Source of the DNA: Atrina japonica
Lineage: Eukaryota > Mollusca > Bivalvia > Pterioida > Pinnidae
Reading direction: 5' to 3'
NCBI GenBank assembly: GCA_030159075.1
Contig: BROG01000375.1
Span: 584,501 to 648,500, forward strand
DNA length: 64,000 nucleotides
The notes below the pieces were generated by a model that saw only the letters and a list, made by a program, of their open reading frames with translations, did not search any database and was not told the DNA's origin. Position 1 is the stretch's first letter. Each line of letters begins with the position of its first letter. Made by a program: the position numbers and the translations under genes. Of this stretch, positions 23,723 to 35,140 are shown one piece after another.

Positions 23723-24507
23723 ACTTAGAGTAAGAGAAAGAGATTCAATTTCATTTTTGATCAAGTCATGATCATATAAAAATGTTTACCAACATACATG
23801 CTGTACATATATGTCATATGATGTAGCTTAATTTATTTATAATTAATGCAACTACTTAAAAAATAAATTATTGCTCAGTGTTATATCCGCTGCTTCAAAA
23901 TAACATTATTAATGATATATAGTTTAAAGGTACAAATCTAAAAATCATGTTTAGTGTCTGCGAGTGTTTTTTATGATTTTTTTCTAAAGTGTTTAAGAAT
24001 ACCCGTATCAAAGGTCAAGAACGGCTTTTTATAATTTATTCATTGTTTTCTGCACAATTAAACAAAGACAGTGTGGGAAAGAGTCTACGATTACAATCGC
24101 TATTTTTTCAAGAGACATAAAATATTCCAAACACCAAAGAATTGTGATTAGGTTTTTGTTTCGTACTACAATAAAGTAATATAATAGAGATCCAATCATG
24201 TCTACCACTACCAGGCACGATTCTAAACCGGGGTCAACGCAGAGTATGTTTTTGTATCTCTTTCTGGTGAAGCTGTCTGATAAATCTCACATCAAAACAA
24301 TTTACGTTAGTCCTGAGACAATTGGACTTCAATCACGATTTTTTTAAAATTCCAAAAACATTGTCATAAATAATAGTGTTTACCAAGTTTACCTTAAAAA
24401 TAACTATGCACTAAATCTCTAGCAATAGGCATCTTGGTGCTTATAAATCGTGTTCATATCAGTTATTTCCCTTGGATTAATTAGTCTTTTTACTGTATTG
24501 TATTTTC

Positions 24508-24605
24508 ACTCATCCATCCTCCCTGTAGACATAGGTGAACTAGGCCATATCACTGAGGTGGAGTAGAGTCCATTGGTTTTCAGGGGAAATGATTCATTGG
24601 GTTAA
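24508..24605. mobile_element. 91-bp TTAA-type MITE, diverged copy
   Basis: The ends CACTCATCCATCCTCCCTG and TTTTCAGGGGAAATGATTCA...GGGTTAAC match the family described at 34711-34802, with GAGTCCATTGG inside. Diverged. Confidence 0.5.
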
Positions 24606-24736
24606 CATTGCTACATGACTGAAAAAAGAATCTGCCAAAAACTTAGAAAGAGTCCAAAACAATACATTCTATACATTACATAAGGCAATGGGTAAAATTT
24701 TTAATAGGGAATGAGGACTACATTATACAGTTACTT

Positions 24737-25045
24737 AGTTTTTGTTTGTTTTACATCTCACCAAGAATTTTTCACTTAAATGGAGATCTTACCAGCTTCA
24801 GTTAAAGTGCCACAAATTTTGACTTATGCTATGGACCGATGGCAATGCAATAAGATTTCTCTTATGTGCCATGCCTGCCATGATACGGGACCTGAGTTTT
24901 AAGTGTCATCTGAAAGACCCATTTCAAATGAGAACACTAGCTGAAGGAACAGTCATTACCATTTTTAAAAGTCTTTTGTATGACCTGATACTTAGAATCG
25001 AACCTGGGAACTTCTGCTTGCAAGTTGAACACTAAACCATATCAA
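24737..25045 (-). mobile_element. SINE family 2, diverged copy
   Basis: The body order matches 23319-23592: TTTTTGTTTGTTTTACATCT tail, ACTTAAATGGAGATCTTACC, AAATTTTGACTTATGCTATG, CATGATACGGGACCTGAGTT with CATCTGAAAGACCC, then a tRNA-like head with TAGAATCGAACCTGGGAAC (B-box complement). The open frame across it is accidental. Confidence 0.6.
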
Positions 25046-25479
25046 GTGGTTGAGTTTACCTAGTGAAAGACCTACACTCATTTGAATGTGAACCAGAAAA
25101 TTGTTCACAAAATTGGTTTTGACTAGAGATCAGAGACTTATCTATGATGCCTTTACTATTTGACCACATAGGTCTCCCATAAAACATGTACATTTACTGC
25201 ACCTTAAACAGAAGAATTATTCTTTGTTAAAAAGCTTGTTTTTCACTTTGAAACATTATTAATTTGTTTTTGTTTGAATAGAAATTGTGTTTATCTAAAA
25301 TTCAGCTATACGTTATCTAGAAAATGTATGGTTCAACAGACTTCAGTCAAGTCAGTTATTTTTGTTTCTATTTGGTTTTTTCTTTTGTTTTTTATTTCAT
25401 TTAGCAAAGTTTTTGTTTCTGAAATTAAGTACGATAAGACTATCTTTACTTTTAATTGGCTAAACTAATGCCATCCCAG

Positions 25480-25590
25480 TGTTTGTTGCCAATGGTGTAG
25501 CGATCATTATGTCAACAATGCCATAGTGCAGCGGTCATTATGTCAACAATGCCATGGTGCAGCGGTCATTATGTCAACAATGGCAATCAC
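25480..25590. repeat. 31-bp tandem repeat, three to four copies
   Basis: Units of about GTCAACAATGCCATAGTGCA + GCGGTCATTAT; the first copy is more diverged. Confidence 0.85.
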
Positions 25591-25820
25591 TACATTGTTC
25601 TAAAAGTGCACACACGCACACAAACAAACGTGCAAGACAGTTATCAATAAAAAATCTTAATTTCTTAAATAATTTCAATCTTTAATTCTTTAATTTTTGA
25701 GATTCAGTTAATCCCTTTACATGTACTTCATATCTGGTTCCTGATTTAGAGTTGGGAACTTTATTTCAATGAAAGTTTTGGAAGAGAAGACACATTGCCA
25801 TATTCTTCATTAAGATTTAC

Positions 25821-25895
25821 TTACTCATCCCTAAACACACATTTGACCTAGCCTATGTCATTGATTTTAAGTAAAGTCCATTATGGTTAAGTGGA
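25821..25895. mobile_element. 91-bp TTAA-type MITE, decayed copy
   Basis: TTACTCATCCCTAAACACAC, ATTTGACCTAGCCTATGTCA and AAGTCCATTATGG follow the family order; the right terminus is degraded. Confidence 0.4.
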
Positions 25896-25939
25896 AGGTG
25901 TGGTAAAAACATTTAATTAATTTCTGATTTTCTAATGAC

Positions 25940-26050
25940 CGAAGGGAAGGGAGAGAAAGAGAGAAATGGGGAGAAAGTGTGAATGAGGATGGAGAGAGAG
26001 AGAAATGAGAAGGAGAGTGAGAGAGAATGGGAAGAGAGAGAGAGTGAGAT
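25940..26050. repeat. GA-rich purine tract
   Basis: Irregular GAGA-rich tract on the plus strand (GGGAGAGAAAGAGAGAAATG and following) of about 110 bp. The long purine bias could form H-DNA in principle. Glu/Arg-rich and Ser-rich open frames here are compositional. Confidence 0.8.
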
Positions 26051-27519
26051 ATGGGAGAAGATGAACACACTAAATAAAGTACTTGAATTTGTATTTGCAC
26101 ATTCTGTACTTAAATTTACAACTACAAGTATATATTTTTACCATTTCCAGACAAAAATTAAAATTAAAAATAATCCCAATTCCAACTTAAAATACATTTT
26201 CACCTCAAAATCATCTAAACTGGATTGAGTTTCAGTAAAGATGTTGGTTCCAGGCCCCACAGGTTCCACAGGAAATCCCCAGAACCATACTCTACATGAA
26301 CTTAGTGCACTCAAGATTGCTGGCTATCTGACTATAACATTAAAGCTATACTGGATAATATACACTTTAATATTGCAATGTACAGAGTAATCACATTAAG
26401 GTAGCAAGAGAGCAGGAAGTAATCTGTTAGACATTTTTTTATATTACAATTTTATGTACAATAGTATGTACTTCTATATTGTGCCCATCTTACATCATCT
26501 TATCTGCTCTAAAGGATCAAATACATAATTAACACACCACAAAAATTGTGGTCCACTAACATTGGGATTTTGTGACAACTCAAAACTTAATACAATTTTC
26601 AAGCAATTCTTTTTCTATAAATTAATCACAGTACAGATTTTTTCTTGTGCTTATTGTCTTTTAATATCTTATTGATACTACAGTGTAACTTCATGCAGAT
26701 GTCTTTTGTGTTAATTCAGAATTCTCATCTGATTTTCACAAGAAGATAGAAATAGGATCAACTTCTGTTAAAATAGCAAACTTAAATATTTTGGAAAAGA
26801 AAATTGAACCGAAACACAATATTGTAAAATTTGTTGATCAATGAATTGGTAAACACATGCAAAAAGAGAATCAATTATAATTTTTCCAGAAATTCCTGAC
26901 ATCAGAAACATGACTGCTGACTGACTCCATTTGCTTTAACGATAATAATTTCCTTCATTATAACAAAATTTATATGAACATTCAGTGTCTCTGAACCCTT
27001 TCAACACTGCAGATGACAGTATACAGGTCGAAAGAATCATTTAGATTCTTCAGGATAAAAAGGTTTAAAGAGAAACTGACAGAACTGTCTACCTTTGCGA
27101 CTTCTTTCAGATAGTGACGGAATGACTACTGCTTTGTGATTACAGGAAAGACAAAATATTTCAAAGAAAAACTACGAAATTGACAGAAAGCAAATTAAAA
27201 ACAGTTTAGTGCAGACAGGTAAAATGAATCAGCAAATATGTTCATTAAAGCAATATGAGCTGTCAGCAACGAGAAATTTTTTGAAATTGTCTAATAAACA
27301 CTAAACCACTTTAATGCATTTCAAAATATCTCCGAACACAAAATTACCTACATCTATTGCGATTTAAACCCATAAAGTTAGTTTTTCAGACACAAAATAA
27401 TCATTGTCTTGCAAGACAGCATTTCTCTGATGTAACAGACCTCTATGCATGTGAACTCTGGGTCAAACATTCGAAGAACCTTTATTGTGCATGTATGGCC
27501 AGCTGGATCTCTTGGGCCA
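26051..27519. other. AT-rich, no recognised feature
   Basis: No exon, array or RNA gene is recognised. Confidence 0.5.
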
Positions 27520-27610
27520 TTAACTCATTCACCCTTACAGACACATTTGGACTGTCCTAAGGCATTGATTTACAGAAAAGTCCATTGTTTTTCAGGGGCT
27601 GATGAGTTAA
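27520..27610. mobile_element. 91-bp TTAA-type MITE
   Basis: Begins TTAACTCATTCACCCTTACA and ends in TCAGGGGCTGATGAGTTAA, an imperfect terminal inverted repeat bounded by TTAA. The interior reads CACATTTGGACTG...GAAAAGTCCATTG. Same family as 34711-34802. Confidence 0.75.
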
Positions 27611-28744
27611 AAACTCATCCCAAGCAGTCTCGGAAAAATAATTCTCAACAAAATATCATATATATCACTAATTATTTCCAACAACAAATTTTAATCCCAT
27701 GTTGTATTTTTAAAGTAAATATACAACCAGAGACAAACTCTGATAAAACACATAAAACAAAGGCCGATTTTGACAAATACCGAGTGTGTTAATGTGTGAT
27801 GCCAAAAATGCTCGAGATTTCCTTGAACCTGCATGCTCAAAATATTTGTTGACACTGAAGCAATGTCGGGAACACATAGTCGGAATCATAAATTGACTAA
27901 TTTGTCACGGAAATGACACCAACAAATATCGAGCGTCAAGCTTAACTGCAACAAAATTTAACTGGGTTCAAGTAAGACCACTGGATTGCATAATGTGGAA
28001 AATTAATTTGAATATTCAATAAAACGAATGTCTATTTAGACAGGACGCTGCCTGTCAGGTTTGTTTACACTTTACAGTCATGTTTTTTCACTGTAGAGTT
28101 GTGTAGAATATATACCTAGTTTACATCAACTCAAAGATATAGAACAATTACCATACCAGATACCTTTACTATGATTCATGTTGGGTGTTTTAATATCCTA
28201 TTGACACTGAGAAATTTGATAAATTATCAAACATGGAATGACAGATGCACACGTCACGCCATGTGCTCCCTTGAGAATCTGTAATCTTCATAAAACTTTT
28301 CCAAACGTTGACTAGCAATGGCTAGAATTATGGTGGATTCAAAGGAACCGATACAACTGGCTACTTTTGACGAGTTCATTGTATTTATACGCATCCATTT
28401 GTTCTTTTAACAAACAGGTGATCTCTTTTGGATGTCTATGAGATAAAATATTGCATAAAATCTGCATGTCAAATTTTGCACTGACTACAGCTCATATTGT
28501 TTTAAGTACAAGTGTACGCTGAAAACTACATACAGAATATACAGGAAAATACATATACGCTTTACATGTACAAGGAAGAAATATAAAAACCACGATGACA
28601 TTAAAGAACTCCACACTTCTAAAAGAAAAAAGTTGTCTGACTTAGGCTATTGTTATCTAAGACGGTTTTCCTACATTATCAATCACCTGTCTGCTACCAT
28701 GACAACAGATTAAAATAAAGGACAGTATACCAGTATCACATTGG
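27611..28744. other. AT-rich, no recognised feature
   Basis: No exon or repeat array is recognised. Confidence 0.5.
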
Positions 28745-29135
28745 TTGTATCACTAATTAGCTGTGCTTTGTCACACTTATATGGAGAAGTCAACAGTTGT
28801 AGGTGAAGTATTACAAAGTTTGACCTGTGCTATGGACTGTTGCCAATGCAGTGAGAGTGTTCCATCTTTAATACCAAGACACAGGACCTCAGTTAACCGT
28901 TTCATCCCCAACTTTTTGCCTGGTATACATTTTTCTGCTATATCAGGCCAGTTCCCTATGGTTTATGGGGAGGAAAGGATTAAGATTCCCTTGACTTTCA
29001 GTACATGGCCTACATATATGATGAGTGCCTGGCTTAGACACAGTCACAACTTCCTGTTTTAAAGAAGTCTTCTCCTTTGAGCCTAGGACCTCCTTCTTGC
29101 AGGGCAACAATTCTCAAACAGACCTGGCAGTTAAA
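28745..29135 (-). mobile_element. SINE family 2, diverged, carrying a MITE insertion
   Basis: The body shows CACACTTATATGGAGAAGTC, AAAGTTTGACCTGTGCTATG, GTGAGAGTGTTCCATCTTTA and GACACAGGACCTCAG in family 2 order. It is interrupted at 28892-28984 by a 91-bp TTAA-type MITE, then continues with a tRNA-head-like GAGCCTAGGACCTCCTTCTT segment. Confidence 0.5.
28892..28984. mobile_element. 91-bp TTAA-type MITE nested in a SINE
   Basis: TTAACCGTTTCATCCCCAAC at the left and GGGGAGGAAAGGATTAA at the right, with CAGGCCAGTTCCCTATGG inside. It sits in the family 2 SINE body, so it is younger than that SINE. Confidence 0.5.
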
Positions 29136-29845
29136 GTGGTTGGTCAATCATTGTAAGCAAATACTAAATGATCTAAAAACCTCATCTAACAGTGTTCTTG
29201 TACAATGGCTATTTTGATCCACTGGCTTACAGAAGCATAACAATACAATAAATCACTGCATCTTACGTGATCTTTTAACGATATACACGATGTACATGCT
29301 CCCTCCCACTTAACGGCCTAATTTCTGACAGACGAATTCATGCTCTTTTTATAATTATCTCATTTAACAGTACCAGTAACACTGAATCTAGATGCTTTTC
29401 TTTGTATCAAAAATATCTGCCGCCGGCCTTGTACCTTTTAGTACAGCTCTTATTCCATGTGGAAATTTACAATGACGATCACTACAGCTGAACACTAGTA
29501 CATGTAATCTCTGCAACATTTTTTGTGTACCCTTATACTGTTGGTGTAATTACTGTGGATAATAATAGTAACATTACTCCTAAAACAAAAATTATATTGC
29601 AACATTTGAAAGCTTAAATGATGAGAAAAGTATTAAATGGACAAATACCATGCAATACCATTATAAATATTTCAGTAATTGTTACAAACAAGCTTGTATT
29701 ACCAGTTACATGTAATGTCTTCATAGATAATGAGGAATAATAATGGCTGCATGGCTTTGAAATGAACAATGGAGAAATATAAAAACTCATTCATCAAAAA
29801 CAATATGTAAGAAGCTTGATTCCGAGTGGATTGATATGCATCTTG
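29136..29845. other. No recognised feature
   Basis: AT-rich sequence between a SINE and the 34-bp array; no exon recognised. Confidence 0.5.
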
Positions 29846-30180
29846 TCTGGAGGTTATATCCAAAGACATCCACATCTTGCCCAGAGGTTATATCCAAAGA
29901 TATCCACATCTTGCCCGGAGGTTATATCCAGAGATATCCACATCTTGCCCGGAGGTTATATCCAAAGACATCCACATCTTGCCCGGAGGTTATATCCAAA
30001 GATATCCACATCTTGCCCAGAGGTTATATCCAAAGATATCCACATCTTGTCTGGAGATTATATCCAAAGATATCCACATCTTGTCAGGAGGTTATATCCA
30101 AAGATATCCACATCTTATGTCAGGAGGTTATATCCAAAGATATCCACATCTTGTAAAGAGGTCGTATCCAAAGATATCCA
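29846..30180. repeat. 34-bp minisatellite, about 10 copies
   Basis: Unit AAAGATATCCACATCTTGCC + CGGAGGTTATATCC. As 34 is not a multiple of 3, all three plus frames stay open and give the same 34-residue repeat, a clear sign of non-coding origin. Each unit carries GATATC. Confidence 0.95.
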
Positions 30181-30334
30181 ACAAGAAACTGCCAAAAGCA
30201 GTATGGCTGAATTTCGAAACACTGAATCTCAAAGGTCAAAGGTAAAGGTAAAAGTAAAAAATCGTCATTCATGTACTCTACAGATTTTCTAAGGCTGTAA
30301 GGGATTTTCCTAGGTTTTTTGTGGTCCAGTTACA

Positions 30335-30915
30335 GGACCCACTCCTAGGGCCTTAACAAGATATCCTAGGTTGTAACAAGTTGCTCCTGGGCCTTAACAA
30401 GATATCCTAGGTTGTAACAAGTTGCTCCTGGGCCTTAACAAGATATCCTAGGTTGTAACAAGTTGCTCCTGGGCCTTAACAAGATATCCTAGGTTGTAAC
30501 AAGTTGCTCCAGGGCCTTAACATGATACCCTAGGCTGTAACAAGATGCTCCAGGGCCTTAACAAGATACCTTAGGTTGTAACAAGTTGCTCCTGGGCCAT
30601 TACATGATACCCTAGGCTATAACAAAATGCTCCAGGGCCTTAACAAGATACCCTAGGCTGTAACAAGTTGCTCCAGGGCCTTAACAAGATACCCTAGGCT
30701 ATAACAAAATGCTCCAGGGCCTTAACAAGATACCCTAGGCTGTAACAAGTTGCTCCAGGGCCTTAACAAGATACCCTAGGCTGTAACAAGTTGCTCCAGG
30801 GCCTTAACAAGATACCCTAGGCTGAAACAAGTTGTTCCAGGGCCTTAACAGGATACCCTAGTAGGCTGTAACAAGTTGTTCCAGGGCCATAATAAGATAC
30901 CCTAGGCTATAGTGA
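30335..30915. repeat. 41-bp minisatellite, about 14 copies
   Basis: Unit AAGATATCCTAGGTTGTAAC + AAGTTGCTCCTGGGCCTTAAC, spaced exactly 41 bp in the left part (30361, 30402). Right-hand units shift to GATACCCTAGGCTGTAACA with CTCCAGGGCC. It begins only about 150 bp after the 34-bp array. Confidence 0.95.
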
Positions 30916-31192
30916 GTTCCAATAATGCAGCTTTTAGTTTTATCCCAAGAGAACATGGCCAATAATTTGGGGTCACAGGTAAAGATGATTTTTTATCTCT
31001 CATTCATCAGGATTATTTCTGATTAACACTTTACATTTTCAGGCAAACTGAAAAAAAAATCTCAAAACTTTTTCCTTCCTTTATATATTTTGTGAAAAAG
31101 TCAATGGGGCTTGAAGTCACTTAATTTATCATATTCATGATCAACTTTGATCTTTTTATTTTGACCATATACAGTTGTTTGCAAAACGAAGA

Positions 31193-31391
31193 TTTTTCTT
31201 ATTCATTCACATAAAAAGCTTCTGGTGAAATCTTTTTAGGTAGTTGAGCAATAAAGTAATGAGTAAATCTGCCGATCACTTCGGGGGCCCACGTCTTCCT
31301 GTCTTTGACATGAATAATCACTGCAGCCAATGTGCACAATGATATATATTTATTGAAATAATCTCCATTAGTGACTGTTCTCACATTGACA
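31193..31391 (-). pseudogene. Unrecognised coding-like segment, no ATG
   Basis: A minus-strand open frame reads VRTVTNGDYFNKYISLC near its start and WAPEVIGRFTHYFIAQLPKK toward its stop, with mixed, protein-like composition and higher GC than its surroundings. It has no ATG at its left boundary. A GAGAACAG acceptor-like sequence lies just before ACTAATGGAG, so it could be a terminal exon or a decayed gene or transposon fragment. I recognise no family. Confidence 0.25.
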
Positions 31392-32320
31392 CTTACATGT
31401 ATATAATATAGCCAGATAAATCATCAGAATCAAAGATATTAAACTCATGTACTGTTATTATAATGAATAGAGGTCATGTCAATTGTATTGCGATATCATG
31501 TCAGGTCACTGGTTTTAATGGCTGCCACTGGGTATGGCTGATGATAAAGAGACCCATAAGGGACAACATTTATTATAAATCAATTTTATTTTCCCATGTA
31601 GTATATTAAGTTCTATCACTGAATCATTAATTTCTTAAAGATTATATTAAACTTTCTACAATTACAGCAAAAATTTGTTATTCATATCCGAGAAGCATTG
31701 CCTGTTAAAATATAAAGTAATCAATGCTTAGGAGACCAATTCGCATTCAAGACGGTTAAATACATGTATTCAGTCTTTTGAAAATTTCTCAATAAATTTT
31801 CAATGGGTCCAGACCTTTATCTAAGAGGTGGTCCCACTAATCAGACCACTTTAAGTCAGATTGTTATATGTAATCACAGTTGTAAGTCAAAACTTCCTGT
31901 TTGTTATCATTTTAAAAACCAATAAATTTACAACAACACAGATCGGTCCTGTTTTCATATTAACAATTTAATTGTCAGACTTATGCTTTTAGCATTCTTT
32001 TTCCAAATATTTAGAAATTGTTTTAAGTACATTAGCATGTTTTCATAAAAAAGGGTGTGGTTCCAAAAATATGAAGGACTGGAATTCAGAAATTAAATGA
32101 TTGGTTTTCAGGAAGTGATAATTTTCAGGAGGATTGGTTTTGAAAATTGCACTGTATACATGTACAGAAGTAGTAATATATATTCTTTTGAAGTACAATG
32201 TGTTACATAATCGTGATATACATTGTAAGTTTACTTCCTCTCTTCGTGGAGTATAAAAATAGGATTATACTGGTCAAACTAAGAGTAAACAGCCTTGAAT
32301 ATAATGTACATGTATCACTA
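31392..32320. other. AT-rich; one MITE fragment
   Basis: A short GAGGTGGTCCCACTAATCAG phrase near 31829 belongs to the MITE-like GGTGGTC sequence class. Otherwise no exon or array is recognised. Confidence 0.4.
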
Positions 32321-32771
32321 GGGAACTTTCGAGTTAGCCCAAATTACCATTATGATCCTGCATTTATTCGCGCCTTCTCGATTTTGTTCCTCATATGTTC
32401 TTCTGGTTTTTATATTAACCTTCGCAACGCATGTAAAGTAAATGGAAACATTTTTCTTTTTAGTGCATTAAATTTAGTTTGTATAAAGAAACCCAAGAGA
32501 CTCTTAAAACATAAAACAGTGAGTTATGTAGTTGAACACTAAAATATTGAAATGTATCAGGCAGAGAAAAATGTGCGGACAGACCGGGAATCAAACCCAG
32601 GACCATCCTAATACTGCAGCACGCTTTTACCAATTGTGCTAAGGGGGCTACATATGTATCGATATATTATCAAAACCGGAAATAACATTGAGGAACATTT
32701 TCTAGAACCACGCAACTGGGGATAATAAAAGCAGGACTATAATGGTAATCTGGGCTAACTCGAAAGTTCCC
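32321..32771. mobile_element. 451-bp inverted-repeat DNA element with an internal tRNA-like sequence
   Basis: The termini start GGGAACTTTCGAGTTAGCCC at both ends. The inverted repeats run about 42 bp with roughly 39 matches and are flanked by TA on each side, fitting a Tc1/mariner-type MITE. No transposase is present. It contains a minus-strand tRNA-like segment at 32575-32651. The plus-strand open frame starting at 32198 enters across the left terminus and looks accidental. Confidence 0.85.
32575..32651 (-). other. tRNA-like segment inside the inverted-repeat element
   Basis: On the minus strand, CCTTAGCACAATTGGTAAAA is A-box-like and GGGTTTGATTCCC is a good B box, with tRNA-like spacing. 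The ends (GTAGCCCC and GTCTGTCC) do not pair as an acceptor stem, so it is a tRNA pseudogene or a SINE head captured by the element rather than a working tRNA. Confidence 0.6.
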
Positions 32772-32784
32772 TATTGCGTTTAGA

Positions 32785-32904
32785 TTTTTTATTTGATTTG
32801 ATTTTTTGTTTTACTAACTCAACAATCTTTCAGTCATATGATGGCGTCCAGTTTTTATTGGTGGAGGAGAAACCCCGGTTACCCGGGTAAAGACCACCGA
32901 CCTT
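32785..32904 (-). mobile_element. SINE family 1, head-truncated, with perfect 15-bp target-site duplication
   Basis: CAGTCATATGATGGCGTCCA, GGTGGAGGAGAAACCCCGGT and AGACCACCGACCTTCC match the 15031-15269 copy closely. It stops before the tRNA-like head, as expected of 5'-truncated LINE-mediated insertion in minus orientation. The flanks CCTATTGCGTTTAGA at 32770-32784 and 32905-32919 are identical, so this is a comparatively young insertion. The duplication includes the last two bases of the neighbouring inverted-repeat element, so that element was already in place. Confidence 0.9.
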
Positions 32905-32919
32905 CCTATTGCGTTTAGA

Positions 32920-34710
32920 AATATATATTTATAAGTACATTGCAAGTTTCTTAGTTGAAGAAAAAAGATCCAACATTTCACCAAAAACAACATCAATGTG
33001 TGCTCTCCAAATTGTAGATTTGTTCTTTTAACTACTGTAGAATCAAAAATTTTCAATGGGTTAAAATTTTTGGTATCAAATTCTCTGATTCTCTGATCAT
33101 ATATCCAAAAATAATGATACATGTACATGTAGGTTTTATTCTGTTATCACTAATACACTGCTTTTTTATAGAAAAAAAATATGTATACCACAAATGAGGA
33201 AAACCACACTCATATATATGAGAAGGAATTTCAAAGAATCACTAAAACCTTTATAAACAAAACTGCTTGAAAATATGACTGACAGTATTGTACCCCTAAC
33301 AGTAATTTAACACTAAGACAGTTTTTATTTTATATTTTTTGTCATAGGAGCAGGCGGGGTGATCTTTTTATGCCAAATTTAATTCACAATGCTAACTCAA
33401 TCGCCTGATTTTACATAGTCAATAAAAAATCACATAGCAAGCATAGAATCCTTCACAGATTGACTTCAAGTTCACGAAGGGTCATTAGCGTATCCTTATA
33501 ATCCCATAAAGCTATACACAACCTATGGAATACAAGATTCTTTATTTACAGATTCGATCTAAATCTAACGATATCTTGTTTTTGATTAACCAACGCGACA
33601 AAGCGTAAATATTAATTACAGTCATGAGATGTGTAAACAGCTAACAATTCTTTCAGTGGAGCATGGGACATTTTGTAATCTTGAATTTAGCCGTAAAAAA
33701 GGTTAAAAGAGTTGAATTTAAAGAAAACTTAATCATTGGAATCTGATTTATGGGGCATGAGATGGGAGACAGTGCTGTGGAGAAGACATCAACCTCATAT
33801 GCCAAAATAATTTGTAATTTTGTTATTCAGTGCAAAAGTACATTTTCCCTCTGCATGTGTGTCCACTTAGATCGAAGATATATTACTTTTAAATTGAATG
33901 AAGAACTGAACGATAAGAAGGTTACAAATTACTGACCCAAATCCTCCGAAGTAGACAAAATGGTTACTGGTAAGATATATAAGGTCAAGGTCACAAAATA
34001 AGAATATCATATTGCTTGTGATGCTCTAATTGTAGAGAATTCACACAAAACCATTTCAGAATTGAATTACTCCAGCAAGGCCATATTTAAAAAAAAATGT
34101 GTAATGCCATGCGACCTATCTAAAAAGCTCTGCCACTTATTATTTTTTTCTTATAATTCTTTCCCCAGAATTTTTGTTGATTTACATATCAAATTTTAAG
34201 ACAACAATGCAGTGAATTTGTCTGCTCACTGACCCATTTCCAGAACCAGTAGTTGTGGCACATCAAACAGAATATTTTTTTCAATATTGATTCTAAGTAT
34301 AATCTGCTACTTTTTAACACATACAAAGTAATTTTTCTTTTAGCAAATGCTTGAAAAATGAAAAATGTGACTTTTCATAATCTTAAGGACTACAGACCCG
34401 TCCACAAGCTCTCTTAGCATTGGATGTTGTCTATTGCAGTAAATTTCACAAAAACTGCTCATAATGGATGATCTGTGTTAAATCACAAGTTGAGAATACA
34501 CAGAATGTTACAGATACAGGTAAACAGATTTAATTTAATTCACATTTTACCCAATGCCACAAGCACCTGTGGACCAGTTTAAGGGAATACCTTTCAATTT
34601 GAAAATAAGAGTATGATAATTGTTTTTGTAAGCATTTTTAGTAACACTAATACCAATTATCTAACCCTGTCAACCTCCAGACCATAATAGAGTGGTCTAA
34701 GAGCATACCA
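32920..34710. other. AT-rich, no recognised feature
   Basis: No exon, array or RNA gene is recognised. Confidence 0.5.
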
Positions 34711-34802
34711 TTAACCCATTCACCCCTAAAGACACATTTGGACTGGTCTAAGTAATTGATTTACAGAGGAGTCCATTGTTTTTTCAGGGGATGATGAGCT
34801 AA
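34711..34802. mobile_element. 91-bp TTAA-type MITE, reference copy
   Basis: Begins TTAACCCATTCACCCCTAAA; ends with TTCAGGGGATGATGAGCTAA. The interior is GACACATTTGGACTGGTCTA then GGAGTCCATTG, so the whole element is an imperfect palindrome. Related copies lie at 24508, 25821, 27520, 28892, 36170, 37787 and 44759. Confidence 0.75.
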
Positions 34803-34944
34803 GATACCGTACTTGAGAAAGGTTTTTAAATAATGATGATGAAGAATGCCTGGTTGCAATGTCCATGTGGTAAGAACCACAAAACTCTGCAATATGTAAC
34901 AACCCATGTGACAGGGATTACATGTACCTACCTCTGAGTTCTCG

Positions 34945-35140
34945 ATCCAGGGTCAGAAAAATTGGAAAAATAGATGACATTTTAAATAAGACACTATAGG
35001 ACATTTGTTTGAAAATACTTTATTTTGAAACTCCAAATTGGGAATTTGTGCATGTTTTGGGGGAAATACAAACCAATTTTGTATTTGAAATGAGTCCTGT
35101 AACCAGACCAAAAAATGGCAGAGGTAAATCCATAGCTGGT
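34945..35140. repeat. Dispersed repeat, uninterrupted copy
   Basis: GGACATTTGTTTGAAAATAC, TTCCAAATTGG-like and GTCCTGTAACC(A)GACC phrases match the copy at 49895-50300. Here GATCCAGGGTCAGAAAAATT runs on without the MITE seen there. Family unknown. Confidence 0.6.

Noticed and set aside
24826..25035. 69-residue open frame
   Set aside because: Lies inside a diverged SINE family 2 copy; similar short frames occur in the copies at 23258, 28763 and 61030.
32198..32542. 114-residue open frame on the plus strand
   Set aside because: It runs across the terminus of an inverted-repeat element and has no recognisable motif; chance in AT-rich DNA.
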